Notes under the pieces: model-generated | The model's database searches: none | The model's input: the letters and a program-made list of their open reading frames with translations, nothing else | Told to the model about the DNA's origin: nothing | Position numbers and translations under genes: made by a program | Part shown: positions 42,333 through 51,829 of the stretch, piece by piece | Layout: every line of letters starts with the position of its first letter | Position numbering within the stretch: the first letter of the stretch is position 1 | NCBI RefSeq assembly: GCF_900156065.1 | Contig: NZ_FTNF01000003.1 | Span: 62,001-126,000 of the forward strand | Length of the DNA stretch: 64,000 nt | Source of the DNA: Micromonospora avicenniae | GTDB lineage: Bacteria > Actinomycetota > Actinomycetes > Mycobacteriales > Micromonosporaceae | Direction of reading: 5' to 3'

Positions 42333-43565
42333 CTACGCATTCCGGCCCACCGGTTCCTTGACGCCTCGCTCGGCGATCTCCTGGGCTGCCTCGAAGTAGC
42401 TCGTGGCACCCCGCGATCCGGGATCGTAGGTCATCACGGACTGCCCGTAGCTGGGCGCCTCGGAGACGCGCACGTTCCGCGGAATGACCGCCTGCAGGAC
42501 CTTGTCGCCGAAGTGGTTGCGGACGTCCTGCTCGACCGCGTCAGCCAGGCGGGTGCGCCGGTCGTACATGGTGAGCAGGATCGTGGAGACCTCGAGGCGC
42601 GGGTTGAGGTGCTGCCGGACCAGGTTGATGTTGTTGATGAGCTGGTTCAACCCTTCGAGCGCGTAGTACTCGCACTGAATGGGGATCAGCACCTCCTGGG
42701 CGGCCACCAACGCGTTCACGGTGAGCAGCCCGAGCGAGGGCGGGCAGTCGATGAAGACGTAGTCGAAGTGGCCGGGGTACGCGGCGATGGCGCGGGCGAG
42801 CCGGGACTCCCGGGCCACCACGGAGACCAACTCGATCTCGGCACCCGCGAGGTCGATGGTCGCCGGTACGCACCAGAGGTTGGGGATGCCCTCCACGCCC
42901 TGCGCCACCTCCTCCAGCGGCACGCTGTTGATGAGGCAGTCGTAGACGTCCGGCACGCCGGTGTGGTGCGGCACGTTCAACCCGGTGGAGGCGTTGCCCT
43001 GAGGGTCGAGGTCGACCACCAGCACCCGATTGCCGTGCAGCGCGAGCGCCACGGCCAGGTTGACGGTCGTGGTCGTCTTACCCACGCCGCCCTTCTGGTT
43101 CGCGACGCACATGACCCGGGTCCGCTCCGGTCGAGGCATCGTCACCTCGCCACTGGGGTTCAGGATCTGCACGGCGCGCATCGCCTCCATTGCCAACGGT
43201 GGGTCATCATCTTCGGCCGTTTCACGTGAAACGTACGAGGGATCAACCGGCGTGGCCTCGTACGGCTCGGCCGGGACAGCGGGGGTGTCGGGCGCTGCGG
43301 TGGCATCCGATACCGCATCGGGGGTGGGCTGTTGCGGGACGGCCTGCTCGATCCGAGCCGACGCCGTGGTGTTGCGCCGGGTCGTGGCCGACCGCGCCTC
43401 GGACGGTGCGTTCACCGGCCGCGGTACCGAGTCCGGCGGGCGGATCGCCTGCTGCTCTGGCCCGGACCCGTCCGGGGACCAGGCGGGGTAGCTGGTTTCA
43501 CGTGAAACATGGTCGTTGGCCGACCTGTTCGTTCGTGGGTCGTCGTACCTGCCGTCGTCATGCAC
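42333..43565 (-). CDS. parA: Chromosome-partitioning ATPase ParA
   Basis: ParA is a Walker-type ATPase that moves ParB-parS complexes over the nucleoid. The 410-residue protein has a deviant Walker A (NQKGGVGKTTTTVNLA), DLDPQGNASTG and FIDCPPSLGLLTVNAL. An N-terminal extension of about 140 polar residues is longer than in many ParA proteins. It contains the peptide VSRET twice, each copy encoded by a parS palindrome. GTG 43565 follows AGGGA with six-base spacing. Confidence 0.96.
   Translation of the reverse strand: MHDDGRYDDPRTNRSANDHVSRETSYPAWSPDGSGPEQQAIRPPDSVPRPVNAPSEARSATTRRNTTASARIEQAVPQQPTPDAVSDATAAPDTPAVPAEPYEATPVDPSYVSRETAEDDDPPLAMEAMRAVQILNPSGEVTMPRPERTRVMCVANQKGGVGKTTTTVNLAVALALHGNRVLVVDLDPQGNASTGLNVPHHTGVPDVYDCLINSVPLEEVAQGVEGIPNLWCVPATIDLAGAEIELVSVVARESRLARAIAAYPGHFDYVFIDCPPSLGLLTVNALVAAQEVLIPIQCEYYALEGLNQLINNINLVRQHLNPRLEVSTILLTMYDRRTRLADAVEQDVRNHFGDKVLQAVIPRNVRVSEAPSYGQSVMTYDPGSRGATSYFEAAQEIAERGVKEPVGRNA
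43218..43233. other. parS site 3, inside parA
   Basis: CGTTTCACGTGAAACG, a perfect palindrome lying within parA and read as Val-Ser-Arg-Glu-Thr in the N-terminal extension. Confidence 0.93.
43494..43509. other. parS site 4, inside the start of parA
   Basis: GGTTTCACGTGAAACA with the 14-base core intact, about 60 bases inside parA. It encodes a second Val-Ser-Arg-Glu-Thr. Confidence 0.93.
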
Positions 43566-43936
43566 CTGTCATCCCTGCCCGCTTCGGATGGTCGGTCCGC
43601 ATCCGTCAACTGGCCACGCCCGCACACGCCCTTCACGGTGTCCGTAGCCAGCGGGAGCGGCCGGGACCGTCAACGTCCGTCGCCATCCGCTCCACACTAT
43701 CGACGCGCGGTCAGCCTACGGCGCACAGGCGCGGCCGGTCCACGTCGGGTTCTCATCCCTTCCTCCACCCGCAACGGTTCCAACGACCCAGGCACGTACC
43801 GGGAAAGGCTTGCGCCGCAACGGAACCGCTGGTCATCCAGCGCGGCGGCGACCACCGCGAGCCCTGCCGCTGCGAGCGCGACAGGTATCACAGTCGAGGC
43901 GGCCGCCGCTGACGGCACGACAGCTCGCTCGCGCCG
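43566..43936. other. Gap between rsmG and parA
   Basis: These 371 bases contain the parA ribosome site and probably its promoter. One minus-strand ORF (43697-43918, GTG start, 73 codons) has a single hydrophobic stretch (VIPVALAAAGLAVVAAAL) 18 bases after rsmG. Its second half is Arg-rich and unconvincing, so it is not called as a gene. No other feature is seen. Confidence 0.4.
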
Positions 43937-44782
43937 TCAGCGACGGCGCGAGCGGCCACCCCGGGACCGCTTGGCGGCCGCCGTCCGGGCCGGACCCACG
44001 ACCCGCTCCCGTACGACCTCCACCACGGTGGTCGGCGGGTCGATCACTCCGACGCCGCAGAGGTGCACGGTCGGCTCCCCGCCGCCGAGCTTCGCGACAG
44101 CGGCCTCGTGCTCGACGATCTCCTCGGCCGCCGAGGCGCCCTTGAGCGCGACCAGGCGCCCGTTCGGCACGGCGAGCGGTAGGCACCAGGCCGCGAGCCG
44201 GTCCAGCGGAGCAACGGCGCGAGCGGTGACCACGTCTCCGCGCAGCGGGGCCATGCCGTTCGCGCCGGTGGCCGCCTCCTCGGCCCGACCACGGAACACC
44301 CGGACGGACCCGCCCAGCCCGAGCCGCTCCACCACCTCGATCAGGAACGAGGTACGTCGGGCCAGCGGCTCGATCAGGGTCACCGCCAGGTCGGGGCGCG
44401 CGATCGCCAGGACGAGACCAGGCAGGCCGGCACCGGAGCCGACGTCCAGCACCTCGATGCCCTCCGGAATCCGCTCGGCCACCGCCGCGCAGTTCAGCAG
44501 GTGACGGTCCCAGATCCGGGGGGCCTCCCGGGGGCCGATCAGGCCGCGGACCACCCCGTCGGTGGCGAGCAGTTCGGCGTACGCGGCGGCGATGTCGAGG
44601 CGGTCACCGAAGAGTGCCCGGGCCGCATCGGCCAGCTCCACCGGCAACGTGGCGACGGCGGGGTCGGGGGTGTCCGCCGTACCGGAGGAACGCGAGAAAC
44701 GTTCCGAGGGGTCGCCGGGCCGGACAGCCGACGGCCCGGGTGAGGTGCCACCCGGGCCGGTCGCGGCGTCTTCGTGGGTCAC
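43937..44782 (-). CDS. rsmG: 16S rRNA (guanine527-N7)-methyltransferase RsmG
   Basis: RsmG methylates G527 of 16S rRNA; its loss gives low-level streptomycin resistance. The 281-residue protein has the SAM site LDVGSGAGLPGLVLAIA, RIWDRHLLNCAAVAERIP before it, and VVTARAVAPLDRLAAWCLPL. N-terminal (~45) and C-terminal (~30, basic) extensions exceed the E. coli form. GTG 44782 lies 4 bases after the jag stop in the rpmH-rnpA-yidD-yidC-jag-rsmG operon. Confidence 0.95.
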   Translation of the reverse strand: MTHEDAATGPGGTSPGPSAVRPGDPSERFSRSSGTADTPDPAVATLPVELADAARALFGDRLDIAAAYAELLATDGVVRGLIGPREAPRIWDRHLLNCAAVAERIPEGIEVLDVGSGAGLPGLVLAIARPDLAVTLIEPLARRTSFLIEVVERLGLGGSVRVFRGRAEEAATGANGMAPLRGDVVTARAVAPLDRLAAWCLPLAVPNGRLVALKGASAAEEIVEHEAAVAKLGGGEPTVHLCGVGVIDPPTTVVEVVRERVVGPARTAAAKRSRGGRSRRR

Positions 44783-44786
44783 CCGG

Positions 44787-45383
44787 TCAGTCCACCGGCC
44801 GGACGACGATACGACGGTTCGGCTCGACGCCTTCCGACTCGCTCTCCACGCCGGCGATCGCGTTGACCACGTCGTGCACGCACTTGCGCTCGAAGGCGGA
44901 CATCGGCTCCAGCCGCACCGACTCGCCGTACTCCTTGACCTTCTCCACCGCGTTGCGGGCCACCGCGGCGAGTTCCTTGCGCCGGGTGGCGCGGTAGCCG
45001 CCGACGTCGAGCAGCAGCCGGCTCGGCGTACCGGTCTGCCGGAAGACGGCGAGCCGCGTCAGCTCCTGGAGCGCTTCGAGGGTGGCACCGCGCTGGCCGA
45101 CGAGGCTCTGCAGCCTGGCGCCGACGACCTCGACCACCGGGCGCCCACCGGATACCAGCTCGTCGATGTCGCCGTCGTAGTCGAGGATGTCGAGCAGACC
45201 CTCGACGTAGTCGGCCGCGATCTCGCTCTGCCGGAACAGGTCGCTTTCGGCCGGGGCCTTCTTCTCCCGGCCTGCGCCGTTGGCCTCCTCGGCCTCGACC
45301 TCGGTGTCGTCGCCGGACGCGACGGGAGCCGTCCCCTCCTCGTCCAGGGACTCGTCGGCGCGGGGGATGCTGGTATCGGTCAC
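44787..45383 (-). CDS. jag: Jag/KhpB-like RNA-binding protein (KH plus R3H)
   Basis: GTG 45383 follows GGAGATGAC and starts VTDTSIPRADES, giving 198 residues; an upstream ATG at 45545 would add 54 disordered residues. After an acidic N-terminus come a KH-like domain (DYVEGLLDILDYDGDID; GRPVVEVVGARLQSLVGQRGATLEALQELT) and an R3H domain (ARNAVEKVKEYGESVRLEPMSAFERKCVHDVVN). The family binds RNA and affects cell-wall synthesis. Its place between yidC and rsmG is conserved. Confidence 0.92.
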   Translation of the reverse strand: MTDTSIPRADESLDEEGTAPVASGDDTEVEAEEANGAGREKKAPAESDLFRQSEIAADYVEGLLDILDYDGDIDELVSGGRPVVEVVGARLQSLVGQRGATLEALQELTRLAVFRQTGTPSRLLLDVGGYRATRRKELAAVARNAVEKVKEYGESVRLEPMSAFERKCVHDVVNAIAGVESESEGVEPNRRIVVRPVD

Positions 45384-45592
45384 GGTGTCATCTCCGTACT
45401 CGCTCGGCCGGACCGTCGGTCCGCTGGTCTCCCGGGCCCGGCTGGAGGTCGCCGGTGCCACGGGCACGTCTGTATGGGCAGTTTCGCCCGTGCCCGCGTC
45501 GCGCGCGGTGTGTTCCGCCCGGCGCCGGCCGTACGGCGGCTGCACGGTGCGGAACGGGCCGCCGACGGTCTCCCGCGGCGGCCCGGATCACG

Positions 45593-46570
45593 TCAGCCCT
45601 GCCGCTTGGCGGGGCGCCCCTTCTTCGGGTTGGCCGGCTTCGCGCCCGGCTTCGGGGCGGCGACCTTCGGGGCGGCGGCCTTGGTCGGCACCTGCGGGGC
45701 GGGCTTGCGGCCGAACAGGCCACTCGTCTTGGCCGGCTGCGCCGGGTTGCGGGTCGCCGTCGCGGCCTTCGAGGCGGTGGGCGGCGGCGGGTACTTGCGG
45801 AGCACCCACTGCTGCTGGCCGAGCGTGAAGAGGTTGTTGGTGACCCAGTAGATGATCACACCGATCGGGAAGATCGAACCGGACACCAGGAGCGAGAGCG
45901 GGATGCCGTAGAGCATCAGCCGCTGGATCATCCGCTGCTGCGGGTCCTCGGCCCAGCCGGTCTTGAGGATCATCTGGCGGCTGGTGAGGTAGGTGGTACC
46001 CATCATCACCAGGACCAGGACGCCGGCGATGAGCTTGACGGTGGTGCCGTTCGCGCCCAGGTTGGCCAGTTCTTGGGGGGTCGAGCCGAAACGGCCGGAG
46101 ATCGGGGCGGTGAAGAGCTTCGCGCTCGAGGCGCTGTTGAACTGGTCGACGGTCCAGCCGTACAGCGTCTTGAGCTGGTTGTCCGGGTTGAGCCGCTTGA
46201 GCGTGTGGAACAGGCCGAGGAAGACGGGGATCTGGAGGAACATCGGAAGGCAGCCCATGAGGGGGTTGGCCTTTTCCTTCCGGTAGAGCTCCATCATCTC
46301 CTTCTGGAGCGTCTCCCGGTCACCCTTGTGCTTCTCCTGCAGCGCCTTGACCTGGGGCTGCAACGCCTGCATCGCGCGCTGCGACTTGATCTGCTTGACG
46401 AAGACCGGGAACAGGATCACCCGGACGGTGACCACCAGGAAGAAGATGGCCAGGATCCAGGCGAAGTTCGTGCCGATGACGGCGTCGACGGGCACTCCGA
46501 TGGCATCCCAGGCCGAGTGCCAGGTCAGCAGGATCCACGAAATCGCGTAGTAGATCCAGTCGAGACTCAA
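45593..46570 (-). CDS. yidC: Membrane protein insertase YidC
   Basis: YidC inserts membrane proteins with or without SecYEG. The 325-residue protein is the short actinobacterial form with about five helices: [23 protein letters not shown] with the conserved hydrophilic-groove Arg, [36 protein letters not shown] and [21 protein letters not shown] Lys/Ala/Pro-rich tail (~60 residues) may contact ribosomes. The start is TTG 46570, overlapping the yidD stop (TTGA), with GGAG seven bases upstream. Confidence 0.95.
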   Translation of the reverse strand: MSLDWIYYAISWILLTWHSAWDAIGVPVDAVIGTNFAWILAIFFLVVTVRVILFPVFVKQIKSQRAMQALQPQVKALQEKHKGDRETLQKEMMELYRKEKANPLMGCLPMFLQIPVFLGLFHTLKRLNPDNQLKTLYGWTVDQFNSASSAKLFTAPISGRFGSTPQELANLGANGTTVKLIAGVLVLVMMGTTYLTSRQMILKTGWAEDPQQRMIQRLMLYGIPLSLLVSGSIFPIGVIIYWVTNNLFTLGQQQWVLRKYPPPPTASKAATATRNPAQPAKTSGLFGRKPAPQVPTKAAAPKVAAPKPGAKPANPKKGRPAKRQG

Positions 46571-46860
46571 TTCGGAGCTCCAGTCACATCGGCACGGCGG
46601 CGACCGCCCGGCTCCGGTACCGGGTCATGTCCACCTGGGTGGAAGGGATGGCAGCGCAACAACCGCCGGACCGCCAGCCCGGTCCCGCGGACCGCGCCGT
46701 GCCGGCCCACCGCCTCTAGCGCGTACGCACTGCACGACGGGTAGAACCGACAGCGGGCCGGCAGTGCCGGACTTATCCAACGACGGTACGCGATGATGGG
46801 CCCGATCAGCACACGGGCGGCCAGGCTGTCGGACCGGGGAGCGGCGGAACCGAGACTCAC
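46567..46860 (-). CDS. yidD: Membrane protein insertion efficiency factor YidD
   Basis: This small (97-residue) amphipathic protein helps YidC-dependent insertion. The family core is intact: [34 protein letters not shown], with three conserved Cys, followed by [20 protein letters not shown] 46860 overlaps the rnpA stop (GTGA) and its own stop overlaps the yidC start, so the three genes are translationally linked. Confidence 0.96.
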   Translation of the reverse strand: MSLGSAAPRSDSLAARVLIGPIIAYRRWISPALPARCRFYPSCSAYALEAVGRHGAVRGTGLAVRRLLRCHPFHPGGHDPVPEPGGRRRADVTGAPN

Positions 46861-47270
46861 CGGCGCCGCCTCCGGGCCACCTGGGCGGCGGCGATCGCGG
46901 CGTCCAGGTCGGCGCCGAGCCGCGGGTAGGACACGTCGGCGGCCTCGGGGAGCGCTCGGACGACCAACGTGCTGCCCGGGGGCAGTTCGCCCAGCCGTTC
47001 GCGGACGAGGTGCCGCAGGCGGCGGCGGACCCGGTTACGAACGACCGCCGGCCCGACGGCCTTGGATACGACGAAGCCGGCGCGAGTCGGCGCGGACGAC
47101 TGCTCCGCGCCGGCGTTCCGCGCCGGCTCCGACGAGGTCGGTGTCGCTGGCTCGGGAGAGATCGGCAGGGTCAGGTGCACCACGACCGCGCCACGGCCGG
47201 CGCGTCGGCCACCCCGGACCGCTGCGGCGAAGTCGGTGCTGCGCCGCAGTCGCTGCGCGGCGGCCAGCAC
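46857..47270 (-). CDS. rnpA: Ribonuclease P protein component
   Basis: RnpA assists the RNase P RNA in 5' tRNA maturation. The 137-residue protein has [25 protein letters not shown] at the N-terminus and the RNR motif [24 protein letters not shown]. Between them is an insert of about 25 residues ([17 protein letters not shown]) not found in shorter RnpA. GTG 47270 is 37 bases after the rpmH stop. Confidence 0.95.
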   Translation of the reverse strand: MLAAAQRLRRSTDFAAAVRGGRRAGRGAVVVHLTLPISPEPATPTSSEPARNAGAEQSSAPTRAGFVVSKAVGPAVVRNRVRRRLRHLVRERLGELPPGSTLVVRALPEAADVSYPRLGADLDAAIAAAQVARRRRR

Positions 47271-47307
47271 GACTGCCTCACGTCTCCCCGGACCTGCCCG
47301 GTCGGCC

Positions 47308-47445
47308 TCAGGCCGACAGGCGGGCGCGGCCCTTGGCGCGACGGGTCGAGAGGATGGCCCGCCCGGCCCGGGTGCGCATGCGCAGCCGGAAGCCGTGGGT
47401 CTTGGCGCGCCGGCGGTTGTTCGGCTGGTAGGTGCGCTTGCTCAC
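47308..47445 (-). CDS. rpmH: 50S ribosomal protein L34
   Basis: This 45-residue basic ribosomal protein reads [18 protein letters not shown], then [21 protein letters not shown], the full L34 signature. GTG 47445 follows GGAGAGCCTGAC. It is the first gene of the leftward rpmH-rnpA-yidD-yidC-jag-rsmG operon. A good promoter lies about 180 bases upstream. Confidence 0.97.
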   Translation of the reverse strand: MSKRTYQPNNRRRAKTHGFRLRMRTRAGRAILSTRRAKGRARLSA

Positions 47446-48074
47446 GTCAGGCTCTCCGTTGTCCTACGTCCCGGGACGGTGAAGACCCGGGAGTCGTGTG
47501 GTGGTCCAGGCCACTACGCGGTGGCCTCCAATCGGCGCTGCCCGACGACGCGGCACCTCACCGATTCGGGGAGACCTACGCGGGCAGCAAGCACCCATCA
47601 CCCTAGCAGAGGGCGTGAGAGCAGCCGCTCCAGCCTACGCAGGGAGGCAATGACCGTCAAACGGCACCGCCCGGGCCGGTACGGACGCACCGACGACCGT
47701 AGCGGCGGTTTTCACTCATACCGCGAACGCGGGGGCCGCGTCGCCGGTTGATGGCGCAGGGACAACGCTGTTACCGTGCCCGATTGCGGTCGGCGTCGGG
47801 GGTTGAATCGTCGACGACCGGCAAGACCGGACAAGGTAGTGAATCGTTCGGCACGGTGTACCCGCTTCAGCGCCCGATCAGGCAGGGGCAGGTCCCACCC
47901 GCGTCCGACGAACGGCCACAATCGGTCGGTACACAGGCTGTGGATAACTTGTGGACGACGACTGGTCGGCCGTTCGGGTGGTAAAAGCGCCATCCGCGCT
48001 CACGCGGCGGGCCCGCGACGGCCGGCTGGCAGACAGCGACGGCCGGGGAGCAGAGGCGAGGGGGTGGCACGACG
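47446..48074. promoter_or_regulatory. rpmH-dnaA divergent intergenic region
   Basis: These 629 bases separate the leftward ribosomal-protein operon from dnaA. They contain the rpmH promoter candidate and, nearer dnaA, one exact TTATCCACA box (47939-47947, minus strand) followed by a TTGTCCACA-like box (47950-47958). These suit DnaA autoregulation. No convincing dnaA -35/-10 pair was found. No gene is supported. Confidence 0.75.
47632..47660 (-). promoter_or_regulatory. Candidate sigma-A promoter of rpmH operon
   Basis: On the minus strand TTGACG (47655-47660) and TAGGCT (47632-47637) are exactly 17 bases apart. The predicted 5' leader to rpmH is about 180 bases. Confidence 0.6.
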
Positions 48075-49874
48075 GTGGCCGGTTCGACCGACCTTGCCGC
48101 GGTGTGGACGGCGACGACCGACGAGCTCGCCGACGAGATCATCTCCGCGCAGCAGCGGGCCTACCTCCGGCTGACCCGACTGCGCGCGATCGTCGAGGAC
48201 ACCGCGCTGCTCTCCGTACCGGACGCCTTCACCCGGGACGTGATCGAGTCTCGGCTGCGCCCGGCGATCACCGAGGCGCTCACCCGCCGTCTCGGCCGGC
48301 CGATCCAGGTGGCGGTCACCGTACGGGTCGCCGAGGACCCGGCCGGGCGACCGGCCGGAACCGTCTACCGCAGCACCCCGGAACCAGGGCCGGTCGATCT
48401 GGAGGTGGGGCCGGCAGATCTGCTCGACGCGCCCCACCCGGCCGCACGGCCGGACCCGCCGATCCCCGAACAGCCGCAGCCGGAACGCACGCTGGACCAT
48501 TCGCCGCAACTCGTCGAACCGCACCACCCGGACTTCGGTACGGGCCGGGACGCGCAGGAGACGCTGTTCAGCACCGCGTTCGCCGACCCGGGGCCGGCTC
48601 CGGCACCTCGGGCCGCACCGGAGCGGCGCGCCTTCGACGAACAGGCCGCTCGGCTCGATCCGCCGGGCCCGGACGCCCGCTCCTACGAACCCCGGTACCG
48701 CGAGGAAGCCCCGTCGCCGCGTGATCAGCACGTGATCCGGGCGCTGCCCCGCGACGGTGGGACCGACAGCGGCCCCGGCCGTGGTGGCGCGGATCACCGG
48801 TCGGTGCTGCGGGACGACCGCCGGCTGCCGGGAGCCGACACGGGCGGAAACCGGCTGAACCCGAAGTACATGTTCGAGACGTTCGTCATCGGCTCGTCGA
48901 ACCGCTTCGCGCACGCCGCGTCGGTCGCGGTGGCCGAATCACCGGCGAAGGCGTACAACCCGCTGTTCATCTATGGCAGCTCCGGGCTCGGCAAGACCCA
49001 CCTGTTGCACGCCATCGGGCACTACGCCACGACCCTCGGGAACGCCCGCTCGGTCCGGTACGTCTCGACCGAGGAATTCACCAACGACTTCATCAACTCG
49101 CTGCGGGACGACAAGACCAGCGCGTTCCAGCGGCGCTACCGGGACGTGGACATCCTCCTGATCGACGACATCCAGTTCCTGGAGAACCGGGAGCGGACCC
49201 AGGAGGAGTTCTTCCACACCTTCAACACCCTGCACAACGCCAACAAGCAGATCGTGATCACCTCCGACCGCTCGCCGAAGCAGCTGGCGACCCTGGAGGA
49301 CCGGCTGCGTACCCGGTTCGAGTGGGGCCTGCTCGCCGACATCCAGCCGCCGGACCTGGAGACGCGAATCGCGATCCTGCAGAAGAAGGCGGCCCAGGAG
49401 CGGCTCTACGCGCCGCCGGACGTGCTGGAATTCATCGCCTCCCGGGTGTCGAACTCGATCCGCGAGCTCGAGGGCGCGCTGATCCGGGTGACCGCGTTCG
49501 CGAGCCTCACCCGGTCGACGGTCGAGCTGTCCCTGGCCGAGGAGGTGCTGCGGGACTTCATCCCCGACGGCGCCGGCCCGGAGATCACCGCCGACCAGAT
49601 CATGGTCTCCACCGCCGACTACTTCGGGGTGAGCCTGGAGGATCTGCGCGGGCACTCCCGGTCCCGGGTCCTCGTCAACGCCCGCCAGGTGGCCATGTAC
49701 CTCTGCCGGGAGTTGACCGACCTTTCGCTGCCCCGGATCGGGCAGGCGTTCGGTGGACGCGACCACACCACGGTCATGCACGCCGACCGGAAGATCCGGC
49801 AGCAGATGGCCGAGCGCCGCTCGCTCTACAACCAGATCGCCGAGCTGACCAACCGGATCAAGCAGAACACCTGA
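48075..49874 (+). CDS. dnaA: Chromosomal replication initiator DnaA
   Basis: DnaA binds DnaA boxes and melts oriC. The 599-residue protein has domain I (1-85), a long Pro/Asp-rich domain II (about 90-255), and the AAA+ domain III with [21 protein letters not shown] (Walker Lys307) and [25 protein letters not shown]. Domain IV has the signature [15 protein letters not shown]. The extended domain II is typical of Streptomyces-like actinobacteria and explains the length relative to E. coli (467). GTG 48075 follows GAGGGGG. The oriC region lies directly downstream. Confidence 0.98.
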   Translation: MAGSTDLAAVWTATTDELADEIISAQQRAYLRLTRLRAIVEDTALLSVPDAFTRDVIESRLRPAITEALTRRLGRPIQVAVTVRVAEDPAGRPAGTVYRSTPEPGPVDLEVGPADLLDAPHPAARPDPPIPEQPQPERTLDHSPQLVEPHHPDFGTGRDAQETLFSTAFADPGPAPAPRAAPERRAFDEQAARLDPPGPDARSYEPRYREEAPSPRDQHVIRALPRDGGTDSGPGRGGADHRSVLRDDRRLPGADTGGNRLNPKYMFETFVIGSSNRFAHAASVAVAESPAKAYNPLFIYGSSGLGKTHLLHAIGHYATTLGNARSVRYVSTEEFTNDFINSLRDDKTSAFQRRYRDVDILLIDDIQFLENRERTQEEFFHTFNTLHNANKQIVITSDRSPKQLATLEDRLRTRFEWGLLADIQPPDLETRIAILQKKAAQERLYAPPDVLEFIASRVSNSIRELEGALIRVTAFASLTRSTVELSLAEEVLRDFIPDGAGPEITADQIMVSTADYFGVSLEDLRGHSRSRVLVNARQVAMYLCRELTDLSLPRIGQAFGGRDHTTVMHADRKIRQQMAERRSLYNQIAELTNRIKQNT

Positions 49875-50657
49875 GGCGTACGCGGGCCGCACGCGCGGCC
49901 GCGATGCGCGACCGAGTGACCCGAGCCCCGCCCACGGCGGGGCTCGACGTTTTCCACAGCCGGTCGCTTGACCCTCGAGCCGGTCGAACCCACAGGATCG
50001 GGGCCGTGTCCGTCCACCGCCCGCGATCGTTGTCCACATCCCGTTGTCCACCGACGGTGGATAACTACGCTGGGTCCGCTCTCGATTTACCCACAGGTTG
50101 TGGACAACTCCTGGGGACAGGGTGTGGACGCCTGGGGACAACGGGGCCGTCATCCACCGATGACGGCCGACCTGTGGGCAAGCTGTTGAAGGTTCTGGGG
50201 ATGACGACGGATCCGACGGTCCGGACGATCCACAGGCCTGGGGAGAAAGTCGGTGGATTGACGGTGGATAACCGGTGGACAACGGTGGACAACCTGGGGG
50301 TTAACGCGGCCTGTGGACCGGCACCCGGGTTTATACCCGGGTTCTCCACAGCCAACTCACCGGTGGATAAGCTGTCTCACCTGCGCAAACGCTGGTTCTC
50401 CACAGTTTGCACAGGTGCGATGAAGACGATGAGTTATCTCTTCTGAAAAAACAAAAACCAATCATCACCGTTGGACTTTCTGTGGATCGGGCCGGACGCT
50501 GCCGAGGCAGCGGTGAGCAGGGACTCCCTCCGTGGGGTCGGGCACACAGCCGATGTCGTCGCGTCTTAAGGTGCGATGAGTACCCGCCCCGTCGGGCGGG
50601 TCGGCAGGCAGCGGTCGGCATGAGAGAGTTGTTGTCGACGTCGACGCGGAGGCATTG
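49875..50657. other. oriC: Origin of replication oriC
   Basis: The dnaA-dnaN gap of 783 bases carries about eighteen DnaA-box-like 9-mers on both strands. TTGTCCACA is exact at 50030-50038 and 50099-50107 (minus). One-mismatch forms lie at 49950, 50044, 50056, 50087, 50123, 50263, 50274, 50284, 50342, 50362 and 50396, and weaker ones at 50173, 50226, 50312 and 50481. An AT-rich stretch (about 50430-50470, including GAAAAAACAAAAACC) after the last dense group is the best unwinding-element candidate. A pair of ACCCGGGT palindromes at 50323-50342 is a further structure. Confidence 0.93.
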
Positions 50658-51791
50658 ATGAAGTTCCGAGTGGAGCGCGACGCGCTCGCCGAGGCCGTGG
50701 CCTGGACCGCGAAGAGCCTGCCCAACCGGCCGTCCGTTCCGGTGCTGGCCGGCGTGATGCTCCGGGTCACCGACGGCAACCTGCAGGTGTCCGGGTTCGA
50801 CTACGAGGTCTCCAGCCAGGTGACCGTCGAGGTGCAGGGGGACGCCGACGGCGCGGCGCTGGTCAGCGGCCGGCTCCTCGCCGAAATCACCAAGGCCCTG
50901 CCGGCCAAGCCGGTGGACATCGCCGCGGTCGGCGCCCACCTCGAGCTGGTCTGCGGCAGCGCCCGGTTCACCCTGCCCACGATGCCGGTGGAGGACTACC
51001 CGTCCCTGCCGGAGATGCCGGAGAGCGCCGGCACCATCGACGCCGCCACCTTCGCCGCCGCGGTCGCCCAGGTCGCCATCGCCGCCGGGCGGGACGAGAC
51101 CCTGCCGATGATGACCGGTGTCCGGATCGAGCTGTCCGGCAGCACCCTGGCGATGCTCGCCACCGACCGTTACCGGCTGGCGCTGCGCGAGATCCAGTGG
51201 AACCCGGACGACTCGGATGTGAGCATCAACGCCCTGGTGCCCGCGCGTACCCTGCACGACACCGCCAAGGCACTGGGTCCGATCGGCGGCGAGGTCACGC
51301 TGGCGCTGGCCGCCGGCGGTGCCGGCGAAGGCATGATCGGCTTCGCCGGAGGCACCCGGCGTACGACCAGCCGCCTGCTCGACGGCGCCAACTACCCGCC
51401 GGTCCGCTCGCTCTTCCCGAGCAGCCACAACGCCGAAGCCCGGGTGCCGGTCAGCACCCTGATCGAGGTCGTCAAGCGCGTGGCGCTGGTCGCCGAGCGG
51501 ACCACCCCGGTGCTGCTCAGCTTCAGTGCGGACGGGCTCGTCGTCGAGGCCGGTGGGTCCGAGGAGGCACGCGCCAGCGAGGCGATGGAGGCCACCTTCA
51601 CCGGCGACCCGCTCACCATCGGCTTCAACCCGCAGTATTTGATCGACGGCCTGGCCAACCTGGGCGCACAGACCGCAGTACTCTCGTTCGTCGACGCCTT
51701 CAAGCCCGCGGTGATCTCGCCCGCCGGGGAGGATGGCGAGGTCGTACCGGGGTATCGCTACCTCATCATGCCGATCCGCGTGTCTCGCTGA
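50658..51791 (+). CDS. dnaN: DNA polymerase III beta sliding clamp
   Basis: The clamp tethers DNA polymerase III to DNA. The 377-residue protein begins MKFRVERDALAEAVAWTAKSLPNRP and has three repeats of the clamp fold. Motifs include DYEVSSQVTVEV, LATDRYRLALREI and the C-terminal YRYLIMPIRVSR, which forms the partner-binding pocket. ATG 50658 (GGAGG upstream) is chosen over the overlapping TTG. Confidence 0.98.
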   Translation: MKFRVERDALAEAVAWTAKSLPNRPSVPVLAGVMLRVTDGNLQVSGFDYEVSSQVTVEVQGDADGAALVSGRLLAEITKALPAKPVDIAAVGAHLELVCGSARFTLPTMPVEDYPSLPEMPESAGTIDAATFAAAVAQVAIAAGRDETLPMMTGVRIELSGSTLAMLATDRYRLALREIQWNPDDSDVSINALVPARTLHDTAKALGPIGGEVTLALAAGGAGEGMIGFAGGTRRTTSRLLDGANYPPVRSLFPSSHNAEARVPVSTLIEVVKRVALVAERTTPVLLSFSADGLVVEAGGSEEARASEAMEATFTGDPLTIGFNPQYLIDGLANLGAQTAVLSFVDAFKPAVISPAGEDGEVVPGYRYLIMPIRVSR

Positions 51792-51829
51792 TCGCGCCCG
51801 CAACACCCACGCACCGGAGGTAAGAACAC

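Noticed and set aside
43697-43918. Small hydrophobic ORF after rsmG
   Set aside because: One membrane-like stretch but an Arg-rich, unconvincing second half and no ribosome site.
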